From Streptomyces ureilyticus (lineage in GTDB: Bacteria > Actinomycetota > Actinomycetes > Streptomycetales > Streptomycetaceae), in the NCBI RefSeq assembly GCF_011045025.1, contig NZ_JAAKZX010000025.1:1-64000 (forward strand): DNA of 64,000 bases. Direction: 5' to 3'. Positions 8,744-17,184 of the stretch are shown here, in pieces. A program made the translations under genes and the position numbers. Every line of letters begins with the position of its first letter. The stretch's first letter is position 1. The notes beneath the pieces were generated by a model. It ran no database searches, had not been told where the DNA came from, and saw nothing but the letters and a program-made list of their open reading frames with translations.

Positions 8744-9451
8744 CTATCGACTGACCGCTTCCGGGCCGGCCGCGCCGACCAACTGGGTCGCGGCCGTCCC
8801 CGCGGCCTCCGTCACCAGACGGGGAACCTGGTCGTCGACGAGCTTGAGGCCGAGTTGCACCACTCCGAGGCTCGCGGTCGACCAGTCCGAGACCCGGATG
8901 GGGGCCGCGATGCCGATCGCACCTTCCTGGATCGAGCCCACGCTGACGGCGTAGCCGCGACGACGGGCCTCGCGGACGTCGTCGGTGTCCTCGTCGCTCT
9001 CCGGCCTGCCGGCGAGGATGGCGATGCCGTCCGCGCCGATGGTCAGGGCGTGCCGGGCGCCTTCCCGCATGGCGAGGTGCATGGTGGAGTTCGGCGGCTC
9101 CGCCGTCAGCAGGATCAGGGCCTGGTCGCCGTCGGCGACGCTCAACAGCGCCGTGCTGTTGGTCTGTTCGCTGAGCCGTCGCAGAATCGGCAGGACGGTG
9201 GCCTGCAGCCGTGGTTTGAGTTGCCCGGCCAATTCGGCCACGCCGAACCCGAGGATGTAGCGCGTGCCGATACGGGCGACGAGGCTGTGCGCCTCCAGCG
9301 TGCGCAGAAGACGGTAGACGGCCGCCCGGGCGATGCTCAGCCGCTCGGCGAGCTCTGCCGCCGTGAGACCGTCGGCGTTCCTCGCGAGCAAGGACAGCAC
9401 CGTCAGCCCACGGTCAAGAGTCAGGGACGTTTCCCCGCCGGTCGCCGCCAC
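8744..9451 (-). CDS. IclR-family transcriptional regulator
   Basis: A 235-residue IclR protein: wHTH at about 9-75 (LTAAELAERLSIARAAVYRL) and effector domain from about 85 (TALLSVADGDQALIL ... YAVSVGSIQEGAIGIAAPI). The start is GTG at 9451, with AGGAGG about 13 bp away, so spacing is loose. It is convergent with the amine oxidase and divergent from the second aldehyde dehydrogenase, across a 143-bp promoter region. The obvious target is that dehydrogenase/WrbA unit, and possibly the permease-oxidase unit, which shares a promoter word. The effector is unknown. Confidence 0.92.
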   Translation of the reverse strand: MAATGGETSLTLDRGLTVLSLLARNADGLTAAELAERLSIARAAVYRLLRTLEAHSLVARIGTRYILGFGVAELAGQLKPRLQATVLPILRRLSEQTNSTALLSVADGDQALILLTAEPPNSTMHLAMREGARHALTIGADGIAILAGRPESDEDTDDVREARRRGYAVSVGSIQEGAIGIAAPIRVSDWSTASLGVVQLGLKLVDDQVPRLVTEAAGTAATQLVGAAGPEAVSR

Positions 9452-9528
9452 GATCTTCTCTCGCCTCCTGCCTAACCGTGCCGCACATCATGTCACGCCG
9501 GTCAGAACGGTCGTATGGCGCCGACCCC

Positions 9529-9569
9529 TTGACCCGGCGTCACCCTCATCCCTATGGTTTCGAATATCG
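9529..9569 (+). promoter_or_regulatory. Promoter of second aldehyde dehydrogenase
   Basis: TTGACC at 9529-9534 and TATGGT at 9553-9558, spaced 18 bp, form a good vegetative promoter. The 9-mer CGAATATCG (9561-9569), immediately after the -10 box, also occurs at 5092-5100. Confidence 0.6.
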
Positions 9570-9594
9570 TCCACAGAGAACGGTAATCGTACTC

Positions 9595-11094
9595 ATGCTA
9601 GCACGCACAGAAGCCGAACAGCTGGTCAGCACGGTTCCGACGGAGCCCTACTTCGCCGGGCGATGGGGCAGCGGTCAGAGCATCGACACCTTCGACGTGA
9701 CCGACCCGGTGACCGAACGACGGCTCACCACCGTTGCCGCCGCCGGAGCCCGGGAAGTAGACGAGGCCGTAACCCACGCCCGGTCCGCTCTGGACGAGGG
9801 TGAGTGGGGGAGAACGGACGGAAGCGCCAGGGCGCTCCTGCTGCACCGGCTGGCCGATCTCATCGAGGCCCGGAGCGAGGAGTTCGCGACGCTGGAGTCG
9901 CTGGACATCGGCAAGCCCGGCTTCGAGCCGCGGGCCATCGACCTGCCCCAGGCGATCGGGGCCTTCCGGTACTTCGCCGGCTGGGCCGACAAGCTGGAGG
10001 GCCGCTCCGTCCCGACGTCCTCGTACATGGGCCGGCCCACGCACAGCTACACCGTGCGCGAGCCGGTCGGAGTCGTCGCGGCCATCACGCCCTGGAACTC
10101 GCCGACCATGATCGGATCGTGGAAGATCGCGCCCGCGCTCGCAGCGGGATGCGCCGTCGTCCTGAAGCCTCCGGAGGACGCGCCCCTCACCTCCCTTCTC
10201 CTCGCGTCGCTGATCGAGGAAGCCGGGTTCCCGGCAGGGGCGTTCAGTGTGCTTCCGGGGCTCGGAGCCGTGACGGGCCAGGCGCTCATCGATCACCCGG
10301 GGGTAGACAAGATCTCGTTCACGGGAAGCCCCGAGACGGGATACAAGGTGGCAGTGGCGGCCGCGAAGGGATTTCGGCGTACGACTCTGGAACTCGGCGG
10401 CAAGAGCCCTCAGATCGTTTTCGGGGACGCCGATCTGGACGAAGCCGCGATGGGTGTGGCGGTCGGAATCTTCGCCAATCAGGGCGAGGTGTGTGCCGCG
10501 GGCAGCCGCATCCTGGTCGCTCGTTCCGTGTACGAAGAATTCGTCGAACGTCTGGTGGCGCGTGCCCGCGACATCAAGGTCGGCGACCCGTTCGACGAAG
10601 GCACCACGATGGGCGCGTTGATCAACTCACGGCAGTTGGAGCGGGTTTCCCAGTACGTCGCGGCAGGAATCGACGACGGCGCCTGCCTGGTCGCCGGGGG
10701 CGGCCGACCCGAGGGCAAAGGGTTCTTCATCGAGCCGACACTGTTCGCCGACGTGGACAACACCATGGCGATCGCCCGGCGGGAGATCTTCGGGCCCGTG
10801 GGGGCGATCATCGCGTTCGACTCGGAGTCCGAGGCGGTCGCGACGGCCAACGACAGCGATTACGCGCTGGCCGCCACCCTGTGGACGTCCGACGTGAGCA
10901 GGGCGCACGTGGTCGCTCGCCGCGTGAAGGCCGGGGCTGTCGCGATCAACGGCTGGGCGCCCCTCGACCCCCGCCTGCCGTGGGGCGGTTCCAAGCTCAG
11001 CGGTCAGGGGCGGGAACTCGGCTGGGCCGGTATCGAAGCGAACACCGAGGAGAAGACGGTCACCGCCGTCCTCTCGTACACACCGGACAAGTGA
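9595..11094 (+). CDS. Aldehyde dehydrogenase family protein
   Basis: A 499-residue ALDH. Key residues are Asn168 in TPWNSP, Lys191, FTGSPETG (242-249), Glu266 in LELGGKSP and nucleophile Cys300 in NQGEVCAAG. It probably oxidises the aldehyde released by the amine oxidase. ATG at 9595 is chosen because it lies 37 bp after a clear -10 box. The gene end is odd: a perfect 23-bp tandem duplication (11073-11118) covers the last codons and the stop, so a second copy of the terminal codons and stop sequence follows, displaced by 23 bp. The flavodoxin-like WrbA gene follows in the same direction. Confidence 0.95.
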   Translation: MLARTEAEQLVSTVPTEPYFAGRWGSGQSIDTFDVTDPVTERRLTTVAAAGAREVDEAVTHARSALDEGEWGRTDGSARALLLHRLADLIEARSEEFATLESLDIGKPGFEPRAIDLPQAIGAFRYFAGWADKLEGRSVPTSSYMGRPTHSYTVREPVGVVAAITPWNSPTMIGSWKIAPALAAGCAVVLKPPEDAPLTSLLLASLIEEAGFPAGAFSVLPGLGAVTGQALIDHPGVDKISFTGSPETGYKVAVAAAKGFRRTTLELGGKSPQIVFGDADLDEAAMGVAVGIFANQGEVCAAGSRILVARSVYEEFVERLVARARDIKVGDPFDEGTTMGALINSRQLERVSQYVAAGIDDGACLVAGGGRPEGKGFFIEPTLFADVDNTMAIARREIFGPVGAIIAFDSESEAVATANDSDYALAATLWTSDVSRAHVVARRVKAGAVAINGWAPLDPRLPWGGSKLSGQGRELGWAGIEANTEEKTVTAVLSYTPDK

Positions 11095-11118
11095 ACTCGT
11101 ACACACCGGACAAGTGAA
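11073..11118. repeat. Perfect 23-bp tandem duplication spanning a stop codon
   Basis: 11073-11095 and 11096-11118 are identical. The first copy ends the aldehyde dehydrogenase gene including TGA. The second copy is 3' untranslated. It looks like a recent slippage or duplication event. Confidence 0.85.
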
Positions 11119-11179
11119 CCGGCGCCAGTCGCCTACTTCTACTTCGTGATCGAGCATCATCCCTCGGAAGGGGATTTCC

Positions 11180-11815
11180 GTGTCAGCACACGTGTTGGTC
11201 GTCTACTACAGCGCTACGGGGTCCGTGCATCGGCTGGCGAAGGCAGTGGCCGAAGGAGCTGAATCCGCGGGCGCCGAGGTACGGCTCCGCAGGGTCGCCG
11301 AACTCGCTCCCGCCGAGGCGATAGCAGCGAATCCGGACTGGGCCGCGCATCGGCAGGAGACCGAATCGACCGTCGAGGTCGTCGAACTCGCCGACCTGGA
11401 GTGGGCCGACGGATACGCCTTCGGCACACCGACGCGTTACGGCGCTCCGGCGGCGCAGCTGAAGCAGTTCATCGACACCGCCGGAGGTCTCTGGCAGGAG
11501 GGGAAGCTGTCGGACAAGCCGGTGACGACCTTCGTCTCCTCGGCCGAGCAGCACGGCGGCCAGGAGTCGACGATCCTGTCGCTGAACAACGTCTTCTACC
11601 ACTGGGGCGCGGTCATCGTCCCTCTCGGCTACACGGACGACATCGTCTACGCCGCCGGTGGAAACCCCTACGGGACCTCGTGGCCCGCGGGATTCCCCTC
11701 GACGGCACCGGACGAGGTCACGCTGGACTGCGCTCGTTTCCAGGGAGCCCGGTTGGCACGGTTCGCGACGCTGCTCGCGGCGGACAGGGCGCAGGTGTCC
11801 GCCGCGCAGGGCTGA
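11180..11815 (+). CDS. wrbA: NAD(P)H:quinone oxidoreductase, WrbA type
   Basis: A 211-residue flavodoxin-like protein that binds FMN and reduces quinones by two electrons. The N-terminal FMN phosphate loop VVYYSATGSVHRLA, GTPTRYGAP (about 87-95) and SSAEQHGGQEST (about 118-129) match WrbA. GTG at 11180 has GGAAGGGGA upstream. It follows the second aldehyde dehydrogenase by 85 bp on the same strand. A quinone reductase fits a catabolic island that produces hydrogen peroxide or redox-cycling aromatics, but that role is inferred. Confidence 0.92.
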   Translation: MSAHVLVVYYSATGSVHRLAKAVAEGAESAGAEVRLRRVAELAPAEAIAANPDWAAHRQETESTVEVVELADLEWADGYAFGTPTRYGAPAAQLKQFIDTAGGLWQEGKLSDKPVTTFVSSAEQHGGQESTILSLNNVFYHWGAVIVPLGYTDDIVYAAGGNPYGTSWPAGFPSTAPDEVTLDCARFQGARLARFATLLAADRAQVSAAQG

Positions 11816-11849
11816 GCGGGCCGAGCTGAGCGGGCAGAGCTGAGCGGGC
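11811..11849. repeat. Three 11-bp direct repeats, 14-bp period
   Basis: GCTGAGCGGGC occurs at 11811, 11825 and 11839. The first copy includes the wrbA stop codon. A third small tandem array at a gene end in this island. Confidence 0.7.
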
Positions 11850-11919
11850 AGTCAAGCCGAGGCTGTTGGCCCGGCGGCCGGGGCGCGAGGCACGCTAGCC
11901 GTCTGCCCGTGAACCCGGG

Positions 11920-12618
11920 CTATTTCTGGGCTGACCCGCTGGGGCGGGCGACCTCGATGCCGACTCGTCCGCCGATCCGCAGTGCCTTGGTGCGGGTCGG
12001 CTCCACGGTGAAGCCGGCCGCGGTGATCCGCTGCGATACGGCGTCGGCGGCGTTGTCGCGCAGTTGTTCGCGCATCCGGCCGCGCATCCCGGCCTGCCGG
12101 CGCCCTCGGCCGTGCTCGTGGTCATGCCCGTGCTCGTCGAGCACCGCGTCGGCCAGGACCAGCAGGCCGTCGGGCCGTAGCACCCGGCGCACCTCGGCCA
12201 GCAGCGCGTCCTTCGACGTGCTGTCCAGGTGGTGCAGCATCAGGCTGGAGAAGACTCGGTCGAACGAGCCGTCGTCATAAGGCAGTTCCTGGGCGAACCC
12301 GCGGTCCAGCCGTATGACGAGGCCCGCCCGCCGGGCTTTGCGTCCGGCGCGGGCCAGTGCCTGCGGGTCAGGGTCAAGGCCGATGAGGTCCACGTTCCGG
12401 TGCCGCTGACCGGTCGCCCGCAGCAGGTTCCCGGTGCCGCAGCCGACGTCCAGCACCCGGTGCCCGTCCCGCAAGTCGGCCAGCGTGATCATCTCCTGGT
12501 GGATCGGGCGCAGCCCGAACACGTGGTGTGCCACGTCGTAGAGCGGCGTCAGGAAGTGCTTGCCCAAGCCCGGGATGTACTCCCGCTCGGCACGCGTCTG
12601 AGACAGTTTTTCGGTCAT
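11920..12618 (-). CDS. Class I SAM-dependent methyltransferase
   Basis: A 232-residue methyltransferase with motif I VLDVGCGTGN (about 55-64), an acidic post-I residue in LIGLDPD, and motif II/III segments FDRVFSSLMLHHL and LRPDGLLVLAD, as in the UbiE/COQ5-like methyltransferase 11 group. A His/Asp/Glu stretch (DEHGHDHEHGRG) lies near residue 160. ATG at 12618. It is divergent from an AraC-family regulator whose longest reading frame would overlap this start, which suggests the regulator controls it. The acceptor is unknown. Confidence 0.88.
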   Translation of the reverse strand: MTEKLSQTRAEREYIPGLGKHFLTPLYDVAHHVFGLRPIHQEMITLADLRDGHRVLDVGCGTGNLLRATGQRHRNVDLIGLDPDPQALARAGRKARRAGLVIRLDRGFAQELPYDDGSFDRVFSSLMLHHLDSTSKDALLAEVRRVLRPDGLLVLADAVLDEHGHDHEHGRGRRQAGMRGRMREQLRDNAADAVSQRITAAGFTVEPTRTKALRIGGRVGIEVARPSGSAQK

Positions 12619-12697
12619 GCCATCAGTCTGGCCGCGTCCGAAGCTGCGGACCTGTACCGATCCGTGGCTCCAATGGGACGATTCGACGGTGAGGACC

Positions 12698-13639
12698 GTG
12701 CGAAAGGCGCCCAGCCGGGAGCGGCCGGCGACCTACTCGTTGTTGCCGGCACCCGGCGAGCTGCCCGTGGCGACCTGGCGGCTGGAGCACGGCTGGGAGA
12801 GCACCGGCTGGCAGAGCACCGACAGCTTCGAGGAGCACGCGCACGACTTCCCCGGCCTGGCGTACTTCCAGTCCGCCGGCGGGCTGCTGCGCACCGGCCG
12901 GCGGACCTGGCAGATCGAGGCCGGTGACCTGTTCGTCATCGCGCCCGGCGATGTGATGGGCCAAGTCCACGCCAGCGACCTGGCCCAGGCCCACGGCTGG
13001 GGCGTGTTCTTCACCGCCGACGCGCTCGGCCCGGACGTCCCCGGCGCCCACCTGGCCTGGCGCACGCACCCGCTGCTGTTCCCGTTCGTCCGCGGCGGAG
13101 CGATCGGCGCCCTGCGGATGCGGGTGCCCGAACCGGACCGGCCCGAGTGGGCTGCCCGGATCCAGGCCCTGCACGAGGAGCTGGCGCAACGCCGGGACGG
13201 CTACCGGGAGGCCGCGCTGGCCCACCTGACACTGCTGCTGGTCGGGGTGTCCCGGCTCGCCGCCGACGTCGTGGGCGACCTGCGTGAGAACCGGGAACCA
13301 CTGCTCGCCGAGGTGTTCGAGGTCATCGAGCGGCGCTACCCACAACCGCTGTCACTGCGCGACGTGGCCGCCGCAGTCAGCATCTCCCCGGGCCACCTCA
13401 CCTCGACGGTACGCCGACGGACCGGACGTACCGTGCAGGAGTGGATTACCGAGCGGCGCATGGTGCAAGCCCGGCGCTTGCTCGCGGCGACCGACCTGCC
13501 GATCAGCGAGATAGGCAGGCGCGTGGGCTTCCCGGACGCCGGCTACTTCGCCCGCACCTTCGGCAAGGTGCACGGAACGAGCCCCGCACAGTGGCGGCGA
13601 GCCGGCGGCGCCGATCCCGGAAGCAGGCCGCAACGCTGA
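12698..13639 (+). CDS. AraC-family transcriptional regulator
   Basis: About 313 residues. The N-terminal cupin-type effector domain includes FEEHAHDFPGLAYFQSAGG and FVIAPGDVMGQVHA, and the C-terminal AraC double HTH covers the last 100 residues (LSLRDVAAAVSISPGHLTSTV and ISEIGRRVGFPDAGYFARTF). Typically activates a neighbouring promoter on effector binding. The frame is open to 12617, but an ATG there would overlap the divergent methyltransferase start. GTG at 12698 has GAGG a few bases upstream and leaves about 80 bp of shared promoter space. GTG at 12689 is also possible. Target is probably the methyltransferase. Confidence 0.9.
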   Translation: MRKAPSRERPATYSLLPAPGELPVATWRLEHGWESTGWQSTDSFEEHAHDFPGLAYFQSAGGLLRTGRRTWQIEAGDLFVIAPGDVMGQVHASDLAQAHGWGVFFTADALGPDVPGAHLAWRTHPLLFPFVRGGAIGALRMRVPEPDRPEWAARIQALHEELAQRRDGYREAALAHLTLLLVGVSRLAADVVGDLRENREPLLAEVFEVIERRYPQPLSLRDVAAAVSISPGHLTSTVRRRTGRTVQEWITERRMVQARRLLAATDLPISEIGRRVGFPDAGYFARTFGKVHGTSPAQWRRAGGADPGSRPQR

Positions 13640-13875
13640 GAGGGCGCGCGGACAGGCGGCGACCAGGGCGGCGTTGTCGCCCGCCGCGGACCGGCCGCGT
13701 TGTGGACCACTGCCTGGCCCGGGGGCGTGTCACCGAACTTGCCCCAGATCGGCTCGCCGACCACGCAGGCTGACGTCACCGAACCGTAAGCACCCACCCC
13801 GGCCCATATCGCCCGCCGCCCGGCCTACAGTTCAGCCGACCCGGTCCCGAGCCCGTCATCAGGAGCTGTCCCTTC

Positions 13876-14448
13876 ATGCGTGCCCGCCTGATCCTCCCCG
13901 GCCTGCTGGCCGCCACCGCGCTCACCCTCGTCGGCTGCGGTGCGGAGAAGTCCGCCTCCTCCGGCAGCGCCGCGGAGAAGACCAGCTCTCCCGCTTCCGG
14001 GTCCTCCGCGCCGGCGCAGGACGGGGCCGGTGCCGGGGCGGTCCCGGAGGCGCTGCGGTTCACCGGTACGACCGTGGACGGCAAACCGTTCGACGCGGCC
14101 ACGCTGGCGGGCAAGCCCACCGTGCTGTGGTTCTGGGCTCCTTGGTGCCCCACCTGCAAGGCTCAGGGTCCCGAAACCGCCAAGGTCGCCGCCCAGTTCG
14201 AAGGCCAGGCGCACGTGCTCGGGGTGGCCGGACTCGACAAGACCAAGGCCATGAAGGACTTCGTCACCGACACAGGGGTCGGCACCTTCCCGAACCTCGC
14301 CGACGAGGCCGGAGACGTCTGGAAGAAGTTCAAGATCACCCAGCAGAGCGTCTACGTGATCCTCGACAAGGACGGCAAGACCGTCTTCACCGGCAGCCTC
14401 CCGGCCGGCAAGGGCCTCGCCGGCAAAGTCAGCCCGCTCGTCGGCTGA
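13876..14448 (+). CDS. TlpA/thioredoxin-like lipoprotein
   Basis: A 190-residue lipoprotein. The signal peptide ends in lipobox LVGC (Cys21), a Ser/Ala-rich linker follows to about 55, then a thioredoxin fold with WCPTC (Cys91, Cys94) and the cis-Pro region KITQQSVYVI. Expected to act outside the membrane as a disulfide reductant. ATG at 13876 has AGGAG about ten bases upstream. CcdA starts 7 bp after its stop, so the pair forms an extracytoplasmic thiol-reducing system in which CcdA passes electrons from cytoplasmic thioredoxin to this lipoprotein. Confidence 0.93.
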   Translation: MRARLILPGLLAATALTLVGCGAEKSASSGSAAEKTSSPASGSSAPAQDGAGAGAVPEALRFTGTTVDGKPFDAATLAGKPTVLWFWAPWCPTCKAQGPETAKVAAQFEGQAHVLGVAGLDKTKAMKDFVTDTGVGTFPNLADEAGDVWKKFKITQQSVYVILDKDGKTVFTGSLPAGKGLAGKVSPLVG

Positions 14449-14455
14449 ACCGGCC

Positions 14456-15358
14456 ATGTCCGATCTGCCCCTGGCCCTCGCCCTGACCGCGGGCATGCTC
14501 GCCGCCGTCAACCCCTGCGGCTTCGCTCTGCTCCCCGCCTACCTGTCGCTGCTCGTACTCGGCGACGACTCTCCGAGCCGTACCGTCGCTCTCGGACGGG
14601 CTCTGACCGCCACCGCGGCGATGACGGTCGGATTCGCCGCGCTCTTCGGCGTGTTCGGCCTGGCCGTCCAGCCCGTCGCGGGACAGGTGCAGGAGCAGCT
14701 GCCCTGGTTCACCATCGCCTTCGGGCTCCTCATGGCGCTGGCCGGCACCTGGCTGCTCGCCGGGCGCCAACTCCCCACCCTGGCCCCGAAACTGCGCCGC
14801 GCGCCGACCGTCACCCGCTCCCTCCCCTCGATGGCGCTCTTCGGCATGGCGTACGCGACCGCCTCCCTCGGCTGCACCATCGCCCCGTTCCTCGCCATCG
14901 TCGTCTCCGCCTTCCGCAGCGGCTCGACCGGCGAAGGCATCGCCCTGTTCGCCGCGTACGCCGCCGGGATGGGCCTGATCGTCGGCGCCGCCTCACTGAC
15001 CGTCGCCCTCACCCGCGCCACGGCCGTAACCCGCCTGCGCCGCCTCGGCGCGGTCGCGCCCCGGCTCGGCGGCGCACTGCTCCTGGGCGTGGGCGGGTAC
15101 GTCGCGTACTACGGCTGGTACGAGATCCGCGTCCAGCGCGACCCCACCCACCAGGACCCGGTCATCGACGCGGCCGGAGCCGTCCAGCGCGGCATCGCCG
15201 AGCCGCTGGACGCCGCCGGCCCCGCGGTGATCGCCCTCGTCCTCGCGGCCCTGGTCGTCACGGCATTGGTGCTCGTCCGCTTCCGGCGGGCCCGAGGGGC
15301 CCGCCGGTCACCCGGTGCGGACACCGGTACGCGGTCAACTCCCAGCACCATCCCCTGA
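14456..15358 (+). CDS. ccdA: CcdA/DsbD-type thiol-disulfide transporter
   Basis: A 300-residue membrane protein with at least six hydrophobic segments in the first 220 residues. The redox Cys residues are in NPCGFALLPAY (about 18-28) and SLGCTIAP (about 140), as in CcdA. A further transmembrane helix lies near residue 265, with an Arg-rich cytoplasmic tail. Moves reducing equivalents across the membrane, to the adjacent TlpA-like lipoprotein by context. ATG at 14456 follows 7 bp after that gene. Converges with the haloperoxidase gene with 17 bp between stops. Confidence 0.93.
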   Translation: MSDLPLALALTAGMLAAVNPCGFALLPAYLSLLVLGDDSPSRTVALGRALTATAAMTVGFAALFGVFGLAVQPVAGQVQEQLPWFTIAFGLLMALAGTWLLAGRQLPTLAPKLRRAPTVTRSLPSMALFGMAYATASLGCTIAPFLAIVVSAFRSGSTGEGIALFAAYAAGMGLIVGAASLTVALTRATAVTRLRRLGAVAPRLGGALLLGVGGYVAYYGWYEIRVQRDPTHQDPVIDAAGAVQRGIAEPLDAAGPAVIALVLAALVVTALVLVRFRRARGARRSPGADTGTRSTPSTIP

Positions 15359-15375
15359 GTTGGGGGCAGCAGAGG

Positions 15376-16872
15376 TCAGACGGTCATGGTGGTGCCGTCG
15401 AAGCGGCTGAGGGTGAAGACGGCGTCCTCCAGCGTCGACTCCTTGGCCTCGCGCAGCACGCCGATGGCGATCTCCTCGCCCAGCCGGACCGCCTCGGTGT
15501 AGTCGGTACGCCAGTGCACGCCGGCCATGTTCCGGCCGGTGGCGATGTTGGCGGCGACCTTGTTGAGCTCGCCGCCGACGGTGAGCCCGTCGGCGTCCGG
15601 GCCGGTGTACGGCTCCAGAGCGGTGCCATCGGTGCTCGGCACCACCGGGTCGGCCAGGATGTGCGACTCGTCGAACCACGCCTTGAGGATCGTCACGCAT
15701 GCTCCCGCCACCGTGGCGTGTCCGGAGCCGTAGGAGGGGTGCGTCGGGCTGCCCTCGGGGAACGCCTGCGGAAGCAGGTAGCTGCCGTACTTCTCGAAGA
15801 CCCGCTTGACGGCGACGGAGTCCAGCACTTCGCCGTCGATCGGGTACTCGCGCTGCCCGCGCAGCTGCTGGTGCACCCGGCCGCCGAACTCCTCCGGCCG
15901 CAGCCGACGGTGCACGTACCACTTCTGGAACCACACCGCCTTCAGGGCCCGCGTGGCCACCTCGGTGACGAGCGAGAGGATGTGCGGGCCGCCGTACGTC
16001 CCGAAGCCGATCTGGTTGCGGGAGAAGTTGTACGGGTTGCCCGCGTCCGCAGGCGCGTTCTGGCCCAGCAGGATGAGGGTGGCGTTGAGGTAGGCCTCGT
16101 ACAGCGCGTCGAAGTGCACGTAGTGGGCCAGATCGCGCGGCGTCTGGATGTACCGCCGCGTCGCGTAGTCCCGCTCGTCCGGCTCGGGTTCGGAGCCGTT
16201 CTGCACCTCCAGCCAGTCGCCCCAGGTGGTCATGTGGTCGACCGGGCGGACCAGGGTGTCCTGCCGCTGCGGGATCAGCAGCGTGCCGTACGGGATGTCC
16301 TTGAGCAGGAACTGCGAGAGATACGGCCCGACCAGATCGCCGCGGGTGTCGCCGCGGAAGAGGGTCTGCGGCGTGACCTGCCCGTTCTGCTTGGGCGCCC
16401 GGAAGTCCGAAAGACCGCTCAGTTCGACGGCCGCCTCGGCGACCAGTTCGCTGTCGCCGAACCGGGTGAACAGCACGTCGCGGCACAGCGCCATCCAGTA
16501 CAGCTCGACCGCCTCGGCGGAGTTCCGCGCGCTGTCGATACGCGGCGCGGGAGCGATGGCCAGGGCCTGGGCGTCCGGGCCCTGCGGGTCGAAGGCCAGT
16601 CCGGACTGCGGGTTGGTCAGCTTGCGGGTGTCTCCGAGTGGGATGCGCTCGAAGTCCTCGTAGCTGCCGGTGGCCAGTGCCCGGCGCAGCAGGTGGTAGG
16701 CGGCCGGGTCGACCTCTCCGTACTTGTTGTGCGGTAACGCCTTGGAGTAGGTGGCGACGAACGGGTGGTCCGTCTCTTCCCCGTTGGCGGTGTGGGCCGG
16801 TACGTGGCGCTGGAACTCCGCCTCGGCGGCCCGGATCCGCGCGTCGCGCGCGGCAAAACGACGATCACTCAT
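15376..16872 (-). CDS. Vanadium-dependent haloperoxidase (PAP2 fold), bromoperoxidase-like
   Basis: A 498-residue vanadate-binding haloperoxidase of the PAP2 superfamily. The three active-site motifs are visible: KWYVHRRLRPE (Lys, Arg), HPSYGSGHATVAG (Ser, Gly, catalytic His) and NMAGVHWRTDY (Arg upstream in GRN, His). The Lys-x7-Arg spacing and the PSYGSGHA form match the algal bromoperoxidase branch better than fungal chloroperoxidase or the NapH type. Uses peroxide and halide to make hypohalous acid equivalents. ATG at 16872 has GGGGGT seven bases upstream. No signal peptide is obvious. No halogenated-product cluster is visible next to it, so its role is unknown. Confidence 0.88.
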   Translation of the reverse strand: MSDRRFAARDARIRAAEAEFQRHVPAHTANGEETDHPFVATYSKALPHNKYGEVDPAAYHLLRRALATGSYEDFERIPLGDTRKLTNPQSGLAFDPQGPDAQALAIAPAPRIDSARNSAEAVELYWMALCRDVLFTRFGDSELVAEAAVELSGLSDFRAPKQNGQVTPQTLFRGDTRGDLVGPYLSQFLLKDIPYGTLLIPQRQDTLVRPVDHMTTWGDWLEVQNGSEPEPDERDYATRRYIQTPRDLAHYVHFDALYEAYLNATLILLGQNAPADAGNPYNFSRNQIGFGTYGGPHILSLVTEVATRALKAVWFQKWYVHRRLRPEEFGGRVHQQLRGQREYPIDGEVLDSVAVKRVFEKYGSYLLPQAFPEGSPTHPSYGSGHATVAGACVTILKAWFDESHILADPVVPSTDGTALEPYTGPDADGLTVGGELNKVAANIATGRNMAGVHWRTDYTEAVRLGEEIAIGVLREAKESTLEDAVFTLSRFDGTTMTV

Positions 16873-17184
16873 GCGAATACCCCCGTATTCCCCGTGAGTT
16901 GTGCGTGAATTGCACTCTTGACCCATAAGACGCCCGGGCACGCAGGACTGTTCCGAGGGAACGAGCAATCAAGAGAATTTGCACATATGTAGTGTGAACC
17001 TCCGCCTCCGCCTCCGCTTCGGCCTCCGCATCAGACCGGGCAATCCCGCAAGCAGAGTCACGTCACCCCCAGCAAGGCGCCTCGTCGCGCACGTGGACGG
17101 TGACGCGTGCGCCGTTCACGGTGGTGGTGCCGCACTCGTGGAAGTAGCGGTCGAGGGTCCGGCGTTTCGCGCGTCCCCCGCGGC
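16873..17184. other. 312-bp stretch upstream of haloperoxidase
   Basis: Contains the haloperoxidase 5' region, a run of CTCCGC hexamers around 16999-17030, and at 17063-17184 a frame that looks like the displaced C-terminus of the GT39-like gene (separate entry). No other gene is seen. Confidence 0.6.
17063..17184 (-). pseudogene. Displaced C-terminus of the GT39-like gene
   Basis: In another frame directly after the stop at 17185, the minus strand encodes AKRRTLDRYFHECGTTTV and NGARVTVHVRDEAP before a stop at 17063. This segment looks like the natural end of a membrane glycosyltransferase. It suggests a one- or two-base frameshift (mutation or sequencing error) at about 17165-17190. Homology is judged by eye. 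Confidence 0.55.
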
